Source: Aquatica leii (lineage: Eukaryota; Arthropoda; Insecta; Coleoptera; Lampyridae). From it: a stretch of 64,000 bases of DNA. This document shows, piece after piece, positions 35,171 through 45,870 of this stretch. Position numbers and translations under genes: made by a program. Position 1 is the first letter of the stretch. Every line of letters begins with the position of its first letter. Below the pieces are notes generated by a model. That model was not told where the DNA came from and searched no databases. It saw only the letters and a program-made list of their open reading frames with translations. The stretch lies in assembly GCA_035610365.1 (NCBI GenBank), contig CM069436.1:87049912-87113911 (forward strand). The letters are read 5' to 3'.

Positions 35171-35250
35171 CGCTTAAGCTAACGACAGTTAATAACAACA
35201 TTATCGTGATTTCCACAAAATCAAGGTGAGTTCGCAACATAGTACATCAC

Positions 35251-35410
35251 TGGGAAGGAAGTACTGTGGCGAACTAATTTCCTAATCGTTTTATATTCGT
35301 AATTGATGTAATTAAGTAACATATGCATAAATGCACATTCAATTTTTTTTTGTTGACGCACATATATTGCAATTATATTGTACATAGGAATTACTTTTGT
35401 TGACATATTG
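35251..35410 (+). repeat. Polypurine tract and partial CsRn1-type 3' LTR
   Basis: The purine-rich TGGGAAGGAAGTAC (35251-35264) directly precedes TGTGGCGA at 35265. The LTR aligns with the 5' LTR for about 80 bases and then diverges. It is cut off by the LTR-B solo LTR at 35411. Confidence 0.7.
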
Positions 35411-36029
35411 TGTTATGTCAAAAACATTTGGTATAGTTTTCGTGCTGTATGAATTTTGTCCCGGGTTTAAATGTCATTTTACGAGCGGAAGGTGACTGAT
35501 TTTTACTTCCGTTTTTGATGTTGAGAGAGACAGCACGTGAACTAACGCTATGCCCAGTGATATCTACATTTTAAGTATCGTGAACCATCCTTGTTGTTAA
35601 TGCATCGATTTCGATGTTGATGTGTTACTTGTGAATGTTGGCTACCTCCACGTGTCTGCCACCTCGAAATTTGTTAAATATTTCCCAAGTATTGCTTTCT
35701 TTGACTCGATAAACTGAAACGTGTACGGAAATAAACAGAATACAAGTTTGAAATGAATAATTTAAATTTAAGTTCAGGAGATATTCGTGAAATGGGCGCG
35801 AAATTGTTGTATTCTTTTTTATATTGCCATTGCAATAAATATATTTGTTGCTATACATGTGTTGTTCGTATTGTTTACCTACGGTGTTTGTTTTTTGGCG
35901 CTCTTTTAATTACATTATAATCAGCACATCAAAGATTAAGCTGAATCTTATCAGTTATACACCTATGACCCACTCTCCGAAGCTCTGAGATACCGCCTAC
36001 TGCAGGTTACAGTTGTTTTTGCCACAACA
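35411..36029 (+). repeat. LTR-B solo LTR, copy 4, TSD ATTG
   Basis: It starts TGTTATGTCAAAAA and ends CCACAACA, 619 bp, flanked by ATTG at 35407-35410 and 36030-36033. Its first 70 bases match 52971-53040 and 55474-55540, including CTGTATGAATTTTGTCCCGGG. It contains TGGCGCTC (35896-35903) and CACTCTCCGAAGCTCTGAGATACCGCC near its end. Confidence 0.82.
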
Positions 36030-36033
36030 ATTG

Positions 36034-38235
36034 TAAATTTACTATAAATACTTTAACGTTAACGTAAAACCACTGTAAGACCAGAACGCAAAGTACAACA
36101 TGTAGTAAAGTTCACATGAGATTGTGTTGACCAAAATAAGCGAATCAAACAGAAAGACACCACTTGACCTACAACCAAGAGCATAGCATAAGAATTGAAC
36201 TTCTGCATTGTAAGAGACTTGACAAAACAAAATAAACCAGACACAGTCTTAACCATCAGAATAACAAAAGAAATTTTAATCAGGTTCTGAATCTATAGAT
36301 TAAAATTCCACTGTACAATTTTAGACCACAACTTAGCCTTGTACAACCATAAAATGTGAAATGTGTTGACCTTGAATCAAAACCACAGACCTAAAAACAT
36401 AAAACTTACAAGACTAACTAAATTATTGATCAAGACATTACAACAAAATTCGAAAACATAATGTAGATAACAAGCATTTCAGTCAATAGAAAATTCAAAA
36501 AAAGATTAAATTTTGCAAGTAGTCAAAAAACATTTTAAAATTCTAAGTAGCGTTTATTAATATGTAAATAAAGCAAAAAACTTGTATGAGGTTAAAAATA
36601 TCCCATCTGAAAAATTTTTTGAATACCTGTCAAAAAAATTTGATATTACAGATTCACGCTAAAATTATTGATCACCATGAAAGAATTTTCCTAGATACGT
36701 CAAAATCAATAACTGAAACTATAAATAATTTCCCCTGTACTCAACGCATTATAATAAAATTGTAAGCTTAAGAGCGATATAATTTCTGCATGTTCTTAAT
36801 ACGATAACCATCAGCACTAAACACGAATAAACCACCACGTGAAAAACAAAGAAAATGTACAAGAAAATCGTCATTGTTCGATTTTCAAAATCCGAATGAT
36901 TAATGTTAAGTTTAAATCGTAAAACCCGCCTAAGACAATTTAATCTTTTCCAATATCAAAATAATGATTAAAGAGCTCATGTAAATTCGTGGTGTGTCGT
37001 TGATCAGTGAACTTTGGCGCCGGGTCAGAGCACGAGTTTGAGCGCCGGAGAAACGGCGTCGCAGTGCCGAGAGGGACGTATCTGTAGGGTTAAACGTGAG
37101 CGATGGCCTGTGTCGCCGCCCTTACTCTAACTTTAGCAAGGGCTTATTGAGTTGTTCATTTAAATATTATGCATAGAATGCCTTCACCGACACTTCAATT
37201 TTACTCGATTAATAATCGAAATTCCAATACATGCAGTTTAGTCAAACACTCGACTATTAAAACTCAATAAGTACACAAAAAAACACAATTTAAATTCATG
37301 AGCCAAGTATAAAAACAGATAGGTTTCAAAATGCTTTTTTGTTTTTCGTCGCCACCTTCTAAATGTGTTTACCGAATAAACTTTTTATGGCTAAACTTAT
37401 AAAACTTCCACAATTTTCCTTCGATAAAATATTTCATAACTATAACGTTTATTATATAAAGAAAATTTACTTTCTAGTTCTCTCAAACAAAAATAAATCA
37501 GGTACCTACCAAAAAAAAAAACATTTTTTTTCTTTAATCGCCGCCTAATTCGTATTTTTCGTTGTGGGCAATAAATTGCCCAAAACTTTTCGTATCGTAG
37601 TGTCAAATCCTAATTCAATTCAATTATGTTGCAACGAAAAGAATATAAATTACTACGTTATTAATTTCTTATCTATCGATTACATCGGCGCCCTTAACTA
37701 AGTCAGCTAAAAACTTATCTACGATAACCCCAATATCAATTCAGCTAAAGCTTCTGAGCTATAATTCAAAATAAACAATTCTTTCTTTTGATATATGACA
37801 ATGTATTTCTTCGTTTTTATGGATTTTTGCTTTTCATAAAGCTTTAGATATCAGTTTAAGATAATATTTATATGCAACGCGAAGGGTTTTCTTTTGTGTC
37901 TTACTTGGTTTTTTATTTGAAAATCACTAAATAAAACTTTATCACACAATAAGCATGAACTATGAGTTCATATTTTCGGTTTTATTAAAACATTTTACTA
38001 TACTACTACTACCACTTTTTCTTTAATTTTAAATGAGACACTCTGTATATTTTCTATTAGTTAAAAACTTCATTAAGTTTGAAAGTGGTTGTTTGTAACA
38101 TTTATAGTATTTTAGTTATTTAGTTTTTTTTTGACAAAGCAGCTATTTGTCAAAAAAAATTAAATAAGAAAAATAATTGTAATTAGTAAAAAACTTTAAA
38201 AGTAATTATTCGACATTGTTTCAAAGAAACATAAA
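36034..38235. other. Intergenic DNA with one GC-rich patch
   Basis: Mostly AT-rich without recognisable genes. Two overlapping minus-strand frames at 36042-36256 are shadows of each other. A GC-rich, CpG-rich patch lies at about 37010-37130 and contains GGCGCCGGGTCAGAGC and CGCCGGAGAAACGGCG; I cannot assign it. Confidence 0.45.
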
Positions 38236-38556
38236 ATAATCGCTGAAAGTTGCAAGTCAGTCTGAAAGTCTTGAGAAGAGTTTGACGGTCAAAATAAATA
38301 AGTTGCAAAGTAAGTATTTAAACCGTGTGCCAATATACATAACTAGTTTAAATAAATAAAAGTTAATCTTATCCGCGGACAGTGTTTATAAATCTCCAGT
38401 GATAGTCATATAAATTAATTGTAAGTTATTTTTCTTAAATATCGTTAACTATACATTTCATTAATGTTAGTTGTACTGTGCTTTAGTTTATTAAAAATTA
38501 GTTACATTTATAATAATCGATAATAGGGTAAATAATAAAAAATAAATCAAGTTACA
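38236..38556 (+). repeat. Gypsy 5' LTR, R-U5 part
   Basis: It aligns with 41851-41925 and 43158-43319 (shared ATAATCGCTGAAAGTTGCAAG, GTTTATAAATCTCCAGT-like and GTAAGTTATTT blocks). The U3 part upstream does not match the sequence before the 3' copy, so the true 5' end is lost or replaced. Confidence 0.75.
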
Positions 38557-38575
38557 ATTGGCGTCAGATGTAGGA
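38557..38575 (+). other. Primer binding site-like sequence
   Basis: ATTGGCGTCAGATGTAGG directly after the LTR end resembles the ATTGGCGTCAGAAGTGGG type of site found in many arthropod gypsy elements. Confidence 0.6.
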
Positions 38576-39035
38576 CGATCTTAACGTTCGATAATTGAAT
38601 ATCGTATAAACAAACAAGTGACTAGAACGAGCTTTGCGTGTGTTTGTTTATACATTGTGTTCAATAATTTTTTTTTATCAGTGCATATAATTTATACAAT
38701 TTAATAATAAAAACTCATTCAAAATTAAATTGTACTGCTGTAAAAAAAAGTAAATGAACAATGTCGAGAAAGATTTAAAAGTTGCGGGTTCAAAAAGAGA
38801 ACTAGAAGTATGTAAACTATAAATAAGTGGTACTAAAATTGTGTTACAACAACAACAACGGCTTCGCAAAAATTTAGAAGAAAACTGAATAGAGGTTGAT
38901 TCGTATTTGTTTTTGAAGTTTCTGAAGTAATAGTTTTTTGTACCTTTATAAGAAAAATGAACCACAATTCTCAGAAAATAAAAGAAACATTTTTTTTAAA
39001 AATTCGCAGAAAATAGAAAACAAATTGTAATAGAA

Positions 39036-39122
39036 AAGGCTTCCAGGGCCGGAGTCTATAGTAAAATAAAAACGTTTTCCGCGTTTAGACCGTGTCAGTG
39101 TTGTAACCAAAAATGGCAACCC
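39036..39122 (-). repeat. PLE-B terminal-repeat fragment
   Basis: It reads, inverted, as the outer 85 bases of the PLE-B right end: GGCTTCCA..GGCCGGAGTCTATA, then CCGCGTTTAGACCGTGTCA-like sequence and TTGTAACC..AATGGCAAC. It stops before the hammerhead-like core. It is older and more diverged than the other copies. Confidence 0.7.
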
Positions 39123-39429
39123 GGGAGACTTAGTATAGAAAACAAATTTCTCTCACTAGCATTGAGAATTAAATAAAAACCAACGAATAACAAATATAGG
39201 CTAGTGTAAAATCGTTCAAAAGGAAACTCAAGTAGATATGTTAAATGCAAACAGATAAATATGCGACCGACCACAATCACTCAATCATAAAATAGAAACA
39301 GTCGAGGACAAACTAAAAGACAGAATAAAACTGCTTAAATAAATAAAATCAATTGCCATGGTGAAAGAAGCGTCAGAAGCAAAGAGTTGCTAATAGACCA
39401 ACGAGAAGAAACTACTCACAAGTTTAAGG

Positions 39430-39660
39430 TTGGACCTCTGAATTTAAATAGTAAAGTTCCATGGTCAACTTATCACAAACAGTTTGAAACTGCAGCTAAA
39501 ACTGAAGCTTGAAAAAATGAGCAGAAAGTGACGTCTCTAAAAGTGGCCTTACGCGGAAAAGCGCTTGAAATTTTGCAGAGCGTTCCTGAACACCTCGACG
39601 AAAATTATAAACTCTTTTAATTTCACGTTTAGAAATGAGATAAAAATATGCTCATCTTCA
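39430..39660 (+). pseudogene. Gypsy gag fragment
   Basis: GPLNLNSKVPWSTYHKQFET and then EQKVTSLKVALRGKALEILQ resemble the capsid region of arthropod gypsy gags, which package the element RNA. A stop interrupts it between the two blocks. The fragment runs directly into pol sequence near 39665, so a large deletion removed the rest of gag, protease and most of RT. Confidence 0.65.
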
Positions 39661-39664
39661 ACAG

Positions 39665-40105
39665 ACCCTAGTCACTTCGCCGATTTCAAGTTATACAAAA
39701 GAAGATGAAAAGTTTGTTTTAGATACCGATGCGATAGGTCTAAGAATTATTGCGTGACTAGAAGAGAACTGTTAGAAGTCGTAAAATCCATAGAGCACTT
39801 TTATAAATAGTTGCATGAACGCAAATTTTTATTAAGAAAATACCGCGCCGCATTAAAATGGCTATTACAATTTCGTAACCCGGAAGAACAAGTGGTAAGA
39901 TGGATCGAAAAATTGAAAGAGTATGACTATGACACAGGACACCGTGCCGGAAACAATAATCGAAACGCTGATGCCTTGTCAAGAAGACCACCTCCGATAG
40001 ACTGTAACCATTATTCACAACTCGAAGAAAAAATCAAGTGTGCAGAACTGTTATGGATAATGACCAATAGGAACCTAAAAAGTTGCGCCGTAAACAAAAA
40101 ATGAT
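39665..40105 (+). pseudogene. Gypsy RT end and RNase H
   Basis: After TLVTSPISSYTKEDEKFVLD (about 39660-39725), which marks the RT/RNase H border with the first RNase H Asp, the frame jumps by a deletion to NYCVTRRELLEVVKSIEHF (about 39745). The frame 39811-40104 reads RAALKWLLQFRNPEEQVVRW and then NADALSRRP. The conserved TDH before AALKWLL has become KYR, so a catalytic Asp is lost. Confidence 0.82.
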
Positions 40106-40179
40106 CCCAAATTAAGACTAAATCTGAACTGAAAGCAAACAGTCGACGACCAAACTAAGAAGAAGTTAGTGCATGAAGC

Positions 40180-40990
40180 AAAACGATCAAAACATACTAG
40201 GTGCAATGGGACTCCTTAAGAGTGAAGTTGTCTTCTTAAGCAATCCCTAGAGAGTGTAGAGGACACAAAGAACAGACTGCAGTTAATAGTGCCAAACAGA
40301 GATCTTGCAGCATTTGCACGATGGTACATTAGAAGAACACTAGAGTAAAGAAGACATTAGAGAAAATACGAGAAAGATTCGTAAGTGCACAATCTGCACA
40401 TCAGGAAATGGTCCAGCGAAAAAGCGCAAAGCACCAATCAAACAGTATAACGTGAAAAGTCTTTATGAGAGAGTTGCGATTGACATCGTGGGACTGTTCC
40501 TAGAATCTGATTTAAGAAATACATACATCTTGGTGGCAATGGACGAAACTCTTTTAGAATTACATTCCGACCAAAGCACTAACTTCGAATCGCCTTTATT
40601 TAAAGAAGTTTGTCGACTGTTGGGAATTAAGACGACGACGCCTCTCCATCCTCAATCTGATGGCATGGTTGAGCAGATGAATCGAACAATGGGAAAATAC
40701 CTAGCCAAAGTAGTGTCCAAACACCAAAGAGACTGGGATCAGTATTTGCACCTTTTCCTAATGGCATACCGATCATCCGTTCACGAAAGCACAGACCAAA
40801 CACCATCCTGTGTGAACCTCGGTCGCGAAATACGACTGTCATGCGACTCCAATTTGGACGAAGACGGGAAAAAGAAATTGCTGGTGAAGACTACGTCTGC
40901 AGGTCAGCAAGATGAAAATGCTAGGGAAAGTTATTAAAGAATACGTGGTTTGTCGCTAAAGCTGCAGAAGCAATAGAGGGCTGGTAATGT
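40180..40990 (+). pseudogene. Gypsy integrase
   Basis: Frameshifted remnants of the zinc-binding region include KKTLEKIRERF (about 40345-40380) and CTIC-like sequence. The open frame 40452-40937 (161 codons) reads ERVAIDIVGLFLESD with the first catalytic Asp, ILVAMDE, then jumps in frame to LHSDQSTNFESPLFKEV with the second Asp, and HPQSDGMVEQMNRT with the Glu. About 35-40 residues between the two Asp residues are missing, without breaking the frame. GLSLKLQKQ near 40960 marks the C-terminal part. Confidence 0.85.
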
Positions 40991-41850
40991 AAACGTTGCG
41001 TTAAAATCGATTAGTTAGACTTCAACACATAATTTCGAATTTTTAATCATATGCTAAAACTTGTTGGATAGGCAACTTACATTACATTTCAAGTTAATGT
41101 CTACATTTTGTTTTTCTAATATCCATGGTCCTTCTATGGTTTTTATGAATTTTGTGTAGTTGGCAATGTCGTATTTTACCGCCAAATTGCGTACGTTAGT
41201 GGAAGAGTTGCGCCTTAGATAAGATAGTTTTTGCCTTGTTTTCCGTCGAGATTGTCAATGAAAAACTACAAAAGTAAAATTTCTTATTAGCACATGCTTA
41301 ATTGGAATGTCGTTTTAGGTAAAGATAATTCTATAAATTCTATGTTTGATTTAAATTCGTTCTTTTAGTTTTACTAACCAAAGAATTTAATTGTGTTACG
41401 ACTGTACTACGATTTTCTATCTGGCTGATAAGAACCATTGGTAGATGTACAGAATGAGTAACTATCGATATTAATCCATTATTTCTTGTTAGTGGTTCTT
41501 TACTCGTGTTTTTTTGTTTCTTTTCAAATCTTAAAACTACGTGATGACCGATGCTCGATTTTCTAACTGGTAGCCAAAAACTACTCACGGGCAAAACGAT
41601 TATACGAGAACTTATGACGGATATTATGGAATCTCAGAAAAAAAATAAAGTTTCACATTAACATTAAAAATTGGCAGTACCCAAGTGTCGGTGCGGCTTA
41701 GATCAACTGGATTAGACGACTTCAAAATATGTTAGAGATCGTCCTCCGATGAATAAACGTCCAACTGTTGGTCTGCAGTCATTGCAATAATTCAAGATCA
41801 TTCAAAGCGAATCAGAATGTTCTAGTCAGATAAGGAGAGAATATAAAAGA
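40991..41850 (+). other. Gypsy 3' internal or U3 region
   Basis: No protein recognised. A TATA box TATAAAAG (41843-41850) lies directly before the LTR block shared with the 5' copy, so the last few hundred bases probably are the U3 of the 3' LTR. The minus-strand frame 41340-41594 is not recognisable. Confidence 0.45.
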
Positions 41851-41938
41851 TAATCGCTGAAAGTTGCAAGTCTGAAGTCTTAAAAATAATTTGGCGTTCT
41901 AAATAAATAAGTTGCAAAGTAAATTACTATAAATGAAT
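41851..41938 (+). repeat. Gypsy 3' LTR, left piece
   Basis: Aligns with 38236-38315. It ends with GAAT, the left target-site copy (41935-41938) of the nested solo LTR. Confidence 0.75.
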
Positions 41939-43157
41939 TGTTACGTGCATAAATTTAAATAATGCACTACCCTGTATATTGGTTTAATTAAAAATTATTT
42001 TTCTATTTCTCGACGCCATCTATCGGGCTCGTTGGTCTCTTCGTATGGAGAGACGAGGGATTGTCATCTTTGACTTTAACATCGTTCACGGTATAACATA
42101 TGTCTGCGTGAATTAAAAATCGTTTTCTTAAAACATCCACGTGTTGTGACACGATGGGCGCCATTTACTACCTCTTAAATATGGGTGTTCTTGTCTGAGT
42201 TTAAAATCTACAAGGAAAAATTAAAATCGGAAGCTGTAGACCTAAGAACGCTGCGATACAAGGGCAGAATTTCTATGCGGAGGCAATTATTACCGTTAAT
42301 TATTTCTTCTTCTTGTTCGGAAGAGCCTAAGTACCGGACACGATTGAATTTCTCTTCGGAGACAATAAATTAATACCATCGTAGACGAAAAGACATTGTA
42401 ACAGCATACGATAAGTTTCAGTTCTATTACTTTCTTTTAAATGTTTCTTTTACCTGTTGTAGTTTGTGAGTCGCCAGGTAGACACGATTATTTTCAGGAA
42501 GTTTGATTACAAGAAGCCAGTAGGAAAACGTTTTCTGAAGGTACCCCTGAATCTTGGTAAGTCAATTTTTGATGTTAATTATTCGCTGTCGCTACGGTGC
42601 TACTCATGAATAACTATATTTACTAATCGTGTCGAAACATTCGAATTTATTTGTTTCTTATTATTGTTACTCAATTAGTTTAAGTGACTTACTATCGCAT
42701 GCTGATTACATCAACTGTCAATTATTATCATTATTAATGTAATTTACTTACGAAGATTTTTTATATGTTCTGATGGTTACACTTTTGTTTTAAGTGTAGT
42801 GCAAGTTGCCGATACTTCTGATATTTTAGTACCTGCTTATATTTGTACTTGGATTAAATTTAATCACTGTGATGCTATCAACTTATCTCATAATTGTTAT
42901 TGATACAAATTTTAATCTATTCATCATTCTAAAGTAATTAAAGTGCAATTGTTGTTAACGATTTAGTTTCTTTCTGCGTTCCCTCCAACTTTACGAACCT
43001 AAAAATTCGTTACAAGCTTGGACCGTCTGTCTTGATCGAGGCAGAAGTGTTAATTATAAATGATCTGGCGCCCTTAATTATTATTTACTTGAACCTCTCC
43101 TATCTCCGACTATGTGAGTTGGCCGTGCAAGGTTCGTAAGACCTAAAGCTTGTAACA
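41939..43157 (+). repeat. LTR-B solo LTR, copy 5, TSD GAAT
   Basis: It starts TGTTACGTGC and ends TTGTAACA, with perfect TGTTAC/GTAACA termini. It is 1219 bp and flanked by GAAT on both sides (41935-41938 and 43158-43161). It sits inside the gypsy 3' LTR, whose two halves resume exactly at its edges. TGGCGCCC lies at 43066-43073. It is much longer than other copies. The short frame at 42185-42373 is not recognised. Confidence 0.82.
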
Positions 43158-43319
43158 GAATCTTATCAGCAGACAGTGCTTATAAATCTCCAGTTATAGT
43201 CATATATAAATTAATTGTAAGTTATTTCTCTTAGACATCATTAATAAATTAGTTACATTTATAATAAACAATAATAGTGTAAATTTATAATAATAAATCA
43301 AGTTTTAAAAATTGTTACA
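43158..43319 (+). repeat. Gypsy 3' LTR, right piece
   Basis: Aligns with 38370-38556, sharing AATCTTATC, GACAGTG and TATAAATCTCCAGT blocks and the end TGTTACA. It continues the piece that ends at 41938. Confidence 0.78.
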
Positions 43320-44435
43320 ATACATAATCTTTTTGAGAACAGATTCAACTTCTTATGCACCACATTAGTTAGATTAAGTAGCTTGCAAGTTCACAAAATC
43401 AGCAACAAACCTCAGCTATAGATAGACGTATACAAGAAAAAAAAAGAAACGTCAAGAAAAAGTACAATAAGTTGCGCCTGTTGTAATATATAATCTTGAA
43501 ACGCCAGAGAAAAGAACATTCATATCCCAAATATAAAGAATACTTCTACATTTCTCGTAAAAATAAAAATATAAACAAGCCAAAGTGGCTAATCAAACAG
43601 CTTATAAAAAATTATTTCAACATCAATAAAAGAATATTTGGAACTGTTCTAGATATCGACAAAACAAAATACATGTTATCAGCGTCCATGTTCAAAACAT
43701 CAACAGAAGCAAAGAAAAATTTTGTATAATCATCTACAAGTTGATATCAAAAAAATACCAAGCGAGACAAAAATCCTGATCATATGTTATCTAAACGCCA
43801 CAGTTATTTCACACTGTCGTTGACGACGACAACGTTTTAAAGAACCAAACCAAAACAGCAGTGTGCACAAGTCGAGAGTATACAACACATACTTCTTCGA
43901 TCACAAGTCACAACACAAGATAACTTGTTCCAACACAAAAAAAAATCCTCTACACTTTATTACGTAGTATCAATTAGAGCAGTACACACGACCCAGATTA
44001 TCGACGTACGTTACATAGTTAAAAGTTATGAAGCAAAATAATGACTTGAAAACCATTTAGAAAAAAGTGCCGATAATCAAACACTAAGCAAAAAAACTCT
44101 AATAAATAAAATACACCATAGTTCACGTTAGAAGTAAAACGCAGGACAAGATAAAAACAACCAAAACAGAATTGTAAAATTTAATAAAACAGAGAAAAAA
44201 ACAACAATTTAAGTTTCAGCTGTACCTCAAAAAGTATTACCACAAGAAACTTTTGATTAAAATTGATGATACATAACTTTGTTTCAATATTTCATAATAA
44301 ACGATATAACGTTGCTTAAAAATATAAATCTTCAAATTTCTTTCAAATATTTATGAAAACTGAGAATTTAAATTTTATCGGAATCAAAGTTCAATTGGTT
44401 TAGCGATAATACCCAACTTTACTAGTACTACATTA
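43320..44435. other. A-rich intergenic DNA
   Basis: No gene or element recognised. The 77-codon frame at 43496-43729 is Lys- and Asn-rich and resembles nothing known to me. Confidence 0.5.
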
Positions 44436-44826
44436 GTGCCGGTTCTGGGTCACTCGGGTAAGATCGGGGACCACTCAGATGAACGATCGTAAAATTTTGA
44501 TTTAAGCCTAGCACGTTTTGGGTATACATTCGGATTTAGGTGAGTCAATAATGGTTGGGAGTTTGTAACCATAATGCAATTAACTCGACCTTAGATTATC
44601 ACCCACTGACCTAAATACGATCACAACCCGACCATACCCGAAACTGCTAGTCAACTCGAAATTATTCTTCTCCGAGTGATCTAAATACGATCACCACCGA
44701 CCATCATCGACTGAACTAAATCCGAATGCGTACACAAACGTTTTCGCCTCAAATCGAAATTTCACAATCTCCCACCGATCTTACCTGAATGGTCCCCAAT
44801 CTTACCCAAGTGAGCCAGAACTCGCA
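44436..44826. mobile_element. Foldback MITE-like element, 391 bp
   Basis: Arms of about 125 bp (44436-44560 and 44700-44826) are inverted copies, roughly 75-80 percent alike. The ends read GTGCCGGTTCTGG and, inverted, TGCGAGTTCTGG. Shared blocks are GGGTAAGAT, GGGGACCA and ATTCGGATTTAG. Inside are two direct blocks with CTAAATACGATCAC (about 44613 and 44682). There is no coding sequence. TA lies at both edges, compatible with a TA target but not conclusive. Confidence 0.72.
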
Positions 44827-45399
44827 TAACTATACTACTTTTGCTAATTGAACCAATTTTGTACCTGTTATAATAACAAAGACACCTATAAGACGCAGAT
44901 AAATCTTCTATACATATATAAATTGTTTTGACTTTCGACTGTCAAAATATTCTTTCCATTACACAATCTGGTTAACAATTTCTTTCCATTTCTAATATTC
45001 TCTTTTTTGTGCATATGCCTAAAACGTCGGAGAATACCATCGTCAGTATCGTGATTATTTAGACATCCTTCTTTTGGATTTTATATGATGTGGTTTTGTC
45101 TCTCTTCTAAGTTTCCATAACAAACATTAAAGGTGTTCTCTACTCATTTTTGTTGCACTTCTACTTCAAACAATGTACCAGAATTAATTACGCAGCAGAT
45201 GGCTAACTCTTTTATGTAATAACTACTATTTTCAACAAAAACTGTAGTTTTTTAATTCCTAAAGAAATTTTGTGTTTTACTTTATTCCTCTATGGTAACT
45301 AAAAAGCAAAGCACCAAACATCTTGTAAGCGCTTAGTCTTCATTTTTTGTTACAAAACTCTTTTTATTAAAGACTTCTTTAGCTTGTGCTATTCCCAAA
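44827..45399. other. AT-rich spacer
   Basis: No feature recognised. Confidence 0.45.
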
Positions 45400-45870
45400 A
45401 CAGTTTTTCTTTTACATTTACACAAAATAAATTTTCTTAAATACTTAAACTGCTTAACTTAGGTAAGCTTTTATCCTACCAGTCATAGTCGTTTCACTTC
45501 AATTTAATTTTTTATTTATTACCGCTGATTTTATTTTATTCACTATTGATTAATCTTCCATGTATGTAGATAAAAATATTCTCATAATTGTACCAGTTTC
45601 CGTTTATGGTTTCTTTTTCATTCAATTCTTCGTTTCGATTCCCTGTTCTTTTTATAGTGCGTCCAGCTCCAACCTTTGCTCTGTGATCAAAATCTACTCC
45701 ACTGTGTAAATATAAAAACATATTTACCTTTTCGATATAAAAACTTATTCCTTCTTCTTTTTTTTTCATTTCTTTCAATTTTGTTCCATCGCCTTCACTG
45801 TAGTTTTTTGTCGATGTAGTCGATGAGTTTTGTTTAAGTTTTGGCAGTCTCAGAATTTCATTCATTTCTT
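45400..45870 (-). pseudogene. LINE RT C-terminal fragment (tentative)
   Basis: The minus-strand frame 45865-45536 contains a stretch GVDFDHRAKVGAGRTIKRTG, reminiscent of the YLGVEI segment and following helix after the palm in insect LINE RTs. Continuation in another frame gives KYLRKFILCKCKRKTVLG, which recalls the RYLRKI..KRDR block. No catalytic motif is included. A chance match is possible. Confidence 0.35.

Larger units (their letters stand above)
33779..35410 (+). mobile_element. CsRn1-type Ty3/gypsy element, internally deleted
   Basis: An LTR element with 5' LTR (33779-34008), a tRNA-Trp-like primer binding site (34009-34024), the end of RNase H and integrase (34105-35170), a polypurine tract and the start of the 3' LTR (35265). 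Gag, protease and the RT palm are deleted. Both LTRs start TGTGGCGAMCTAA and carry a GCATATGCATARAYGCACATTC block. The tRNA-Trp site and the integrase sequence together point to the CsRn1 group. An LTR-B solo LTR follows at 35411, in or beside the 3' LTR. Confidence 0.8.
38236..43319 (+). mobile_element. Ty3/gypsy element with nested solo LTR
   Basis: An LTR element reduced by internal deletions: partial 5' LTR, primer binding site, gag fragment, RNase H, integrase and a 3' LTR. Both LTRs end TTACA (38556 and 43319). The 3' LTR is split by a later 1219-bp LTR-B solo LTR (41939-43157) with a 4-bp TSD. A PLE-B terminal fragment lies in the leader (39036-39122). Gene order and strand are consistent throughout. 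Confidence 0.8.

Noticed and set aside
36042..36256. Two overlapping minus-strand frames with Cys and hydrophobic residues
   Set aside because: They overlap in different frames, match nothing known and have no supporting context.
43066..43073. TGGCGCCC read as a primer binding site marking an LTR end at 43065
   Set aside because: The matching GAAT duplication and TGTTAC/GTAACA termini place the LTR end at 43157, so the motif is internal.
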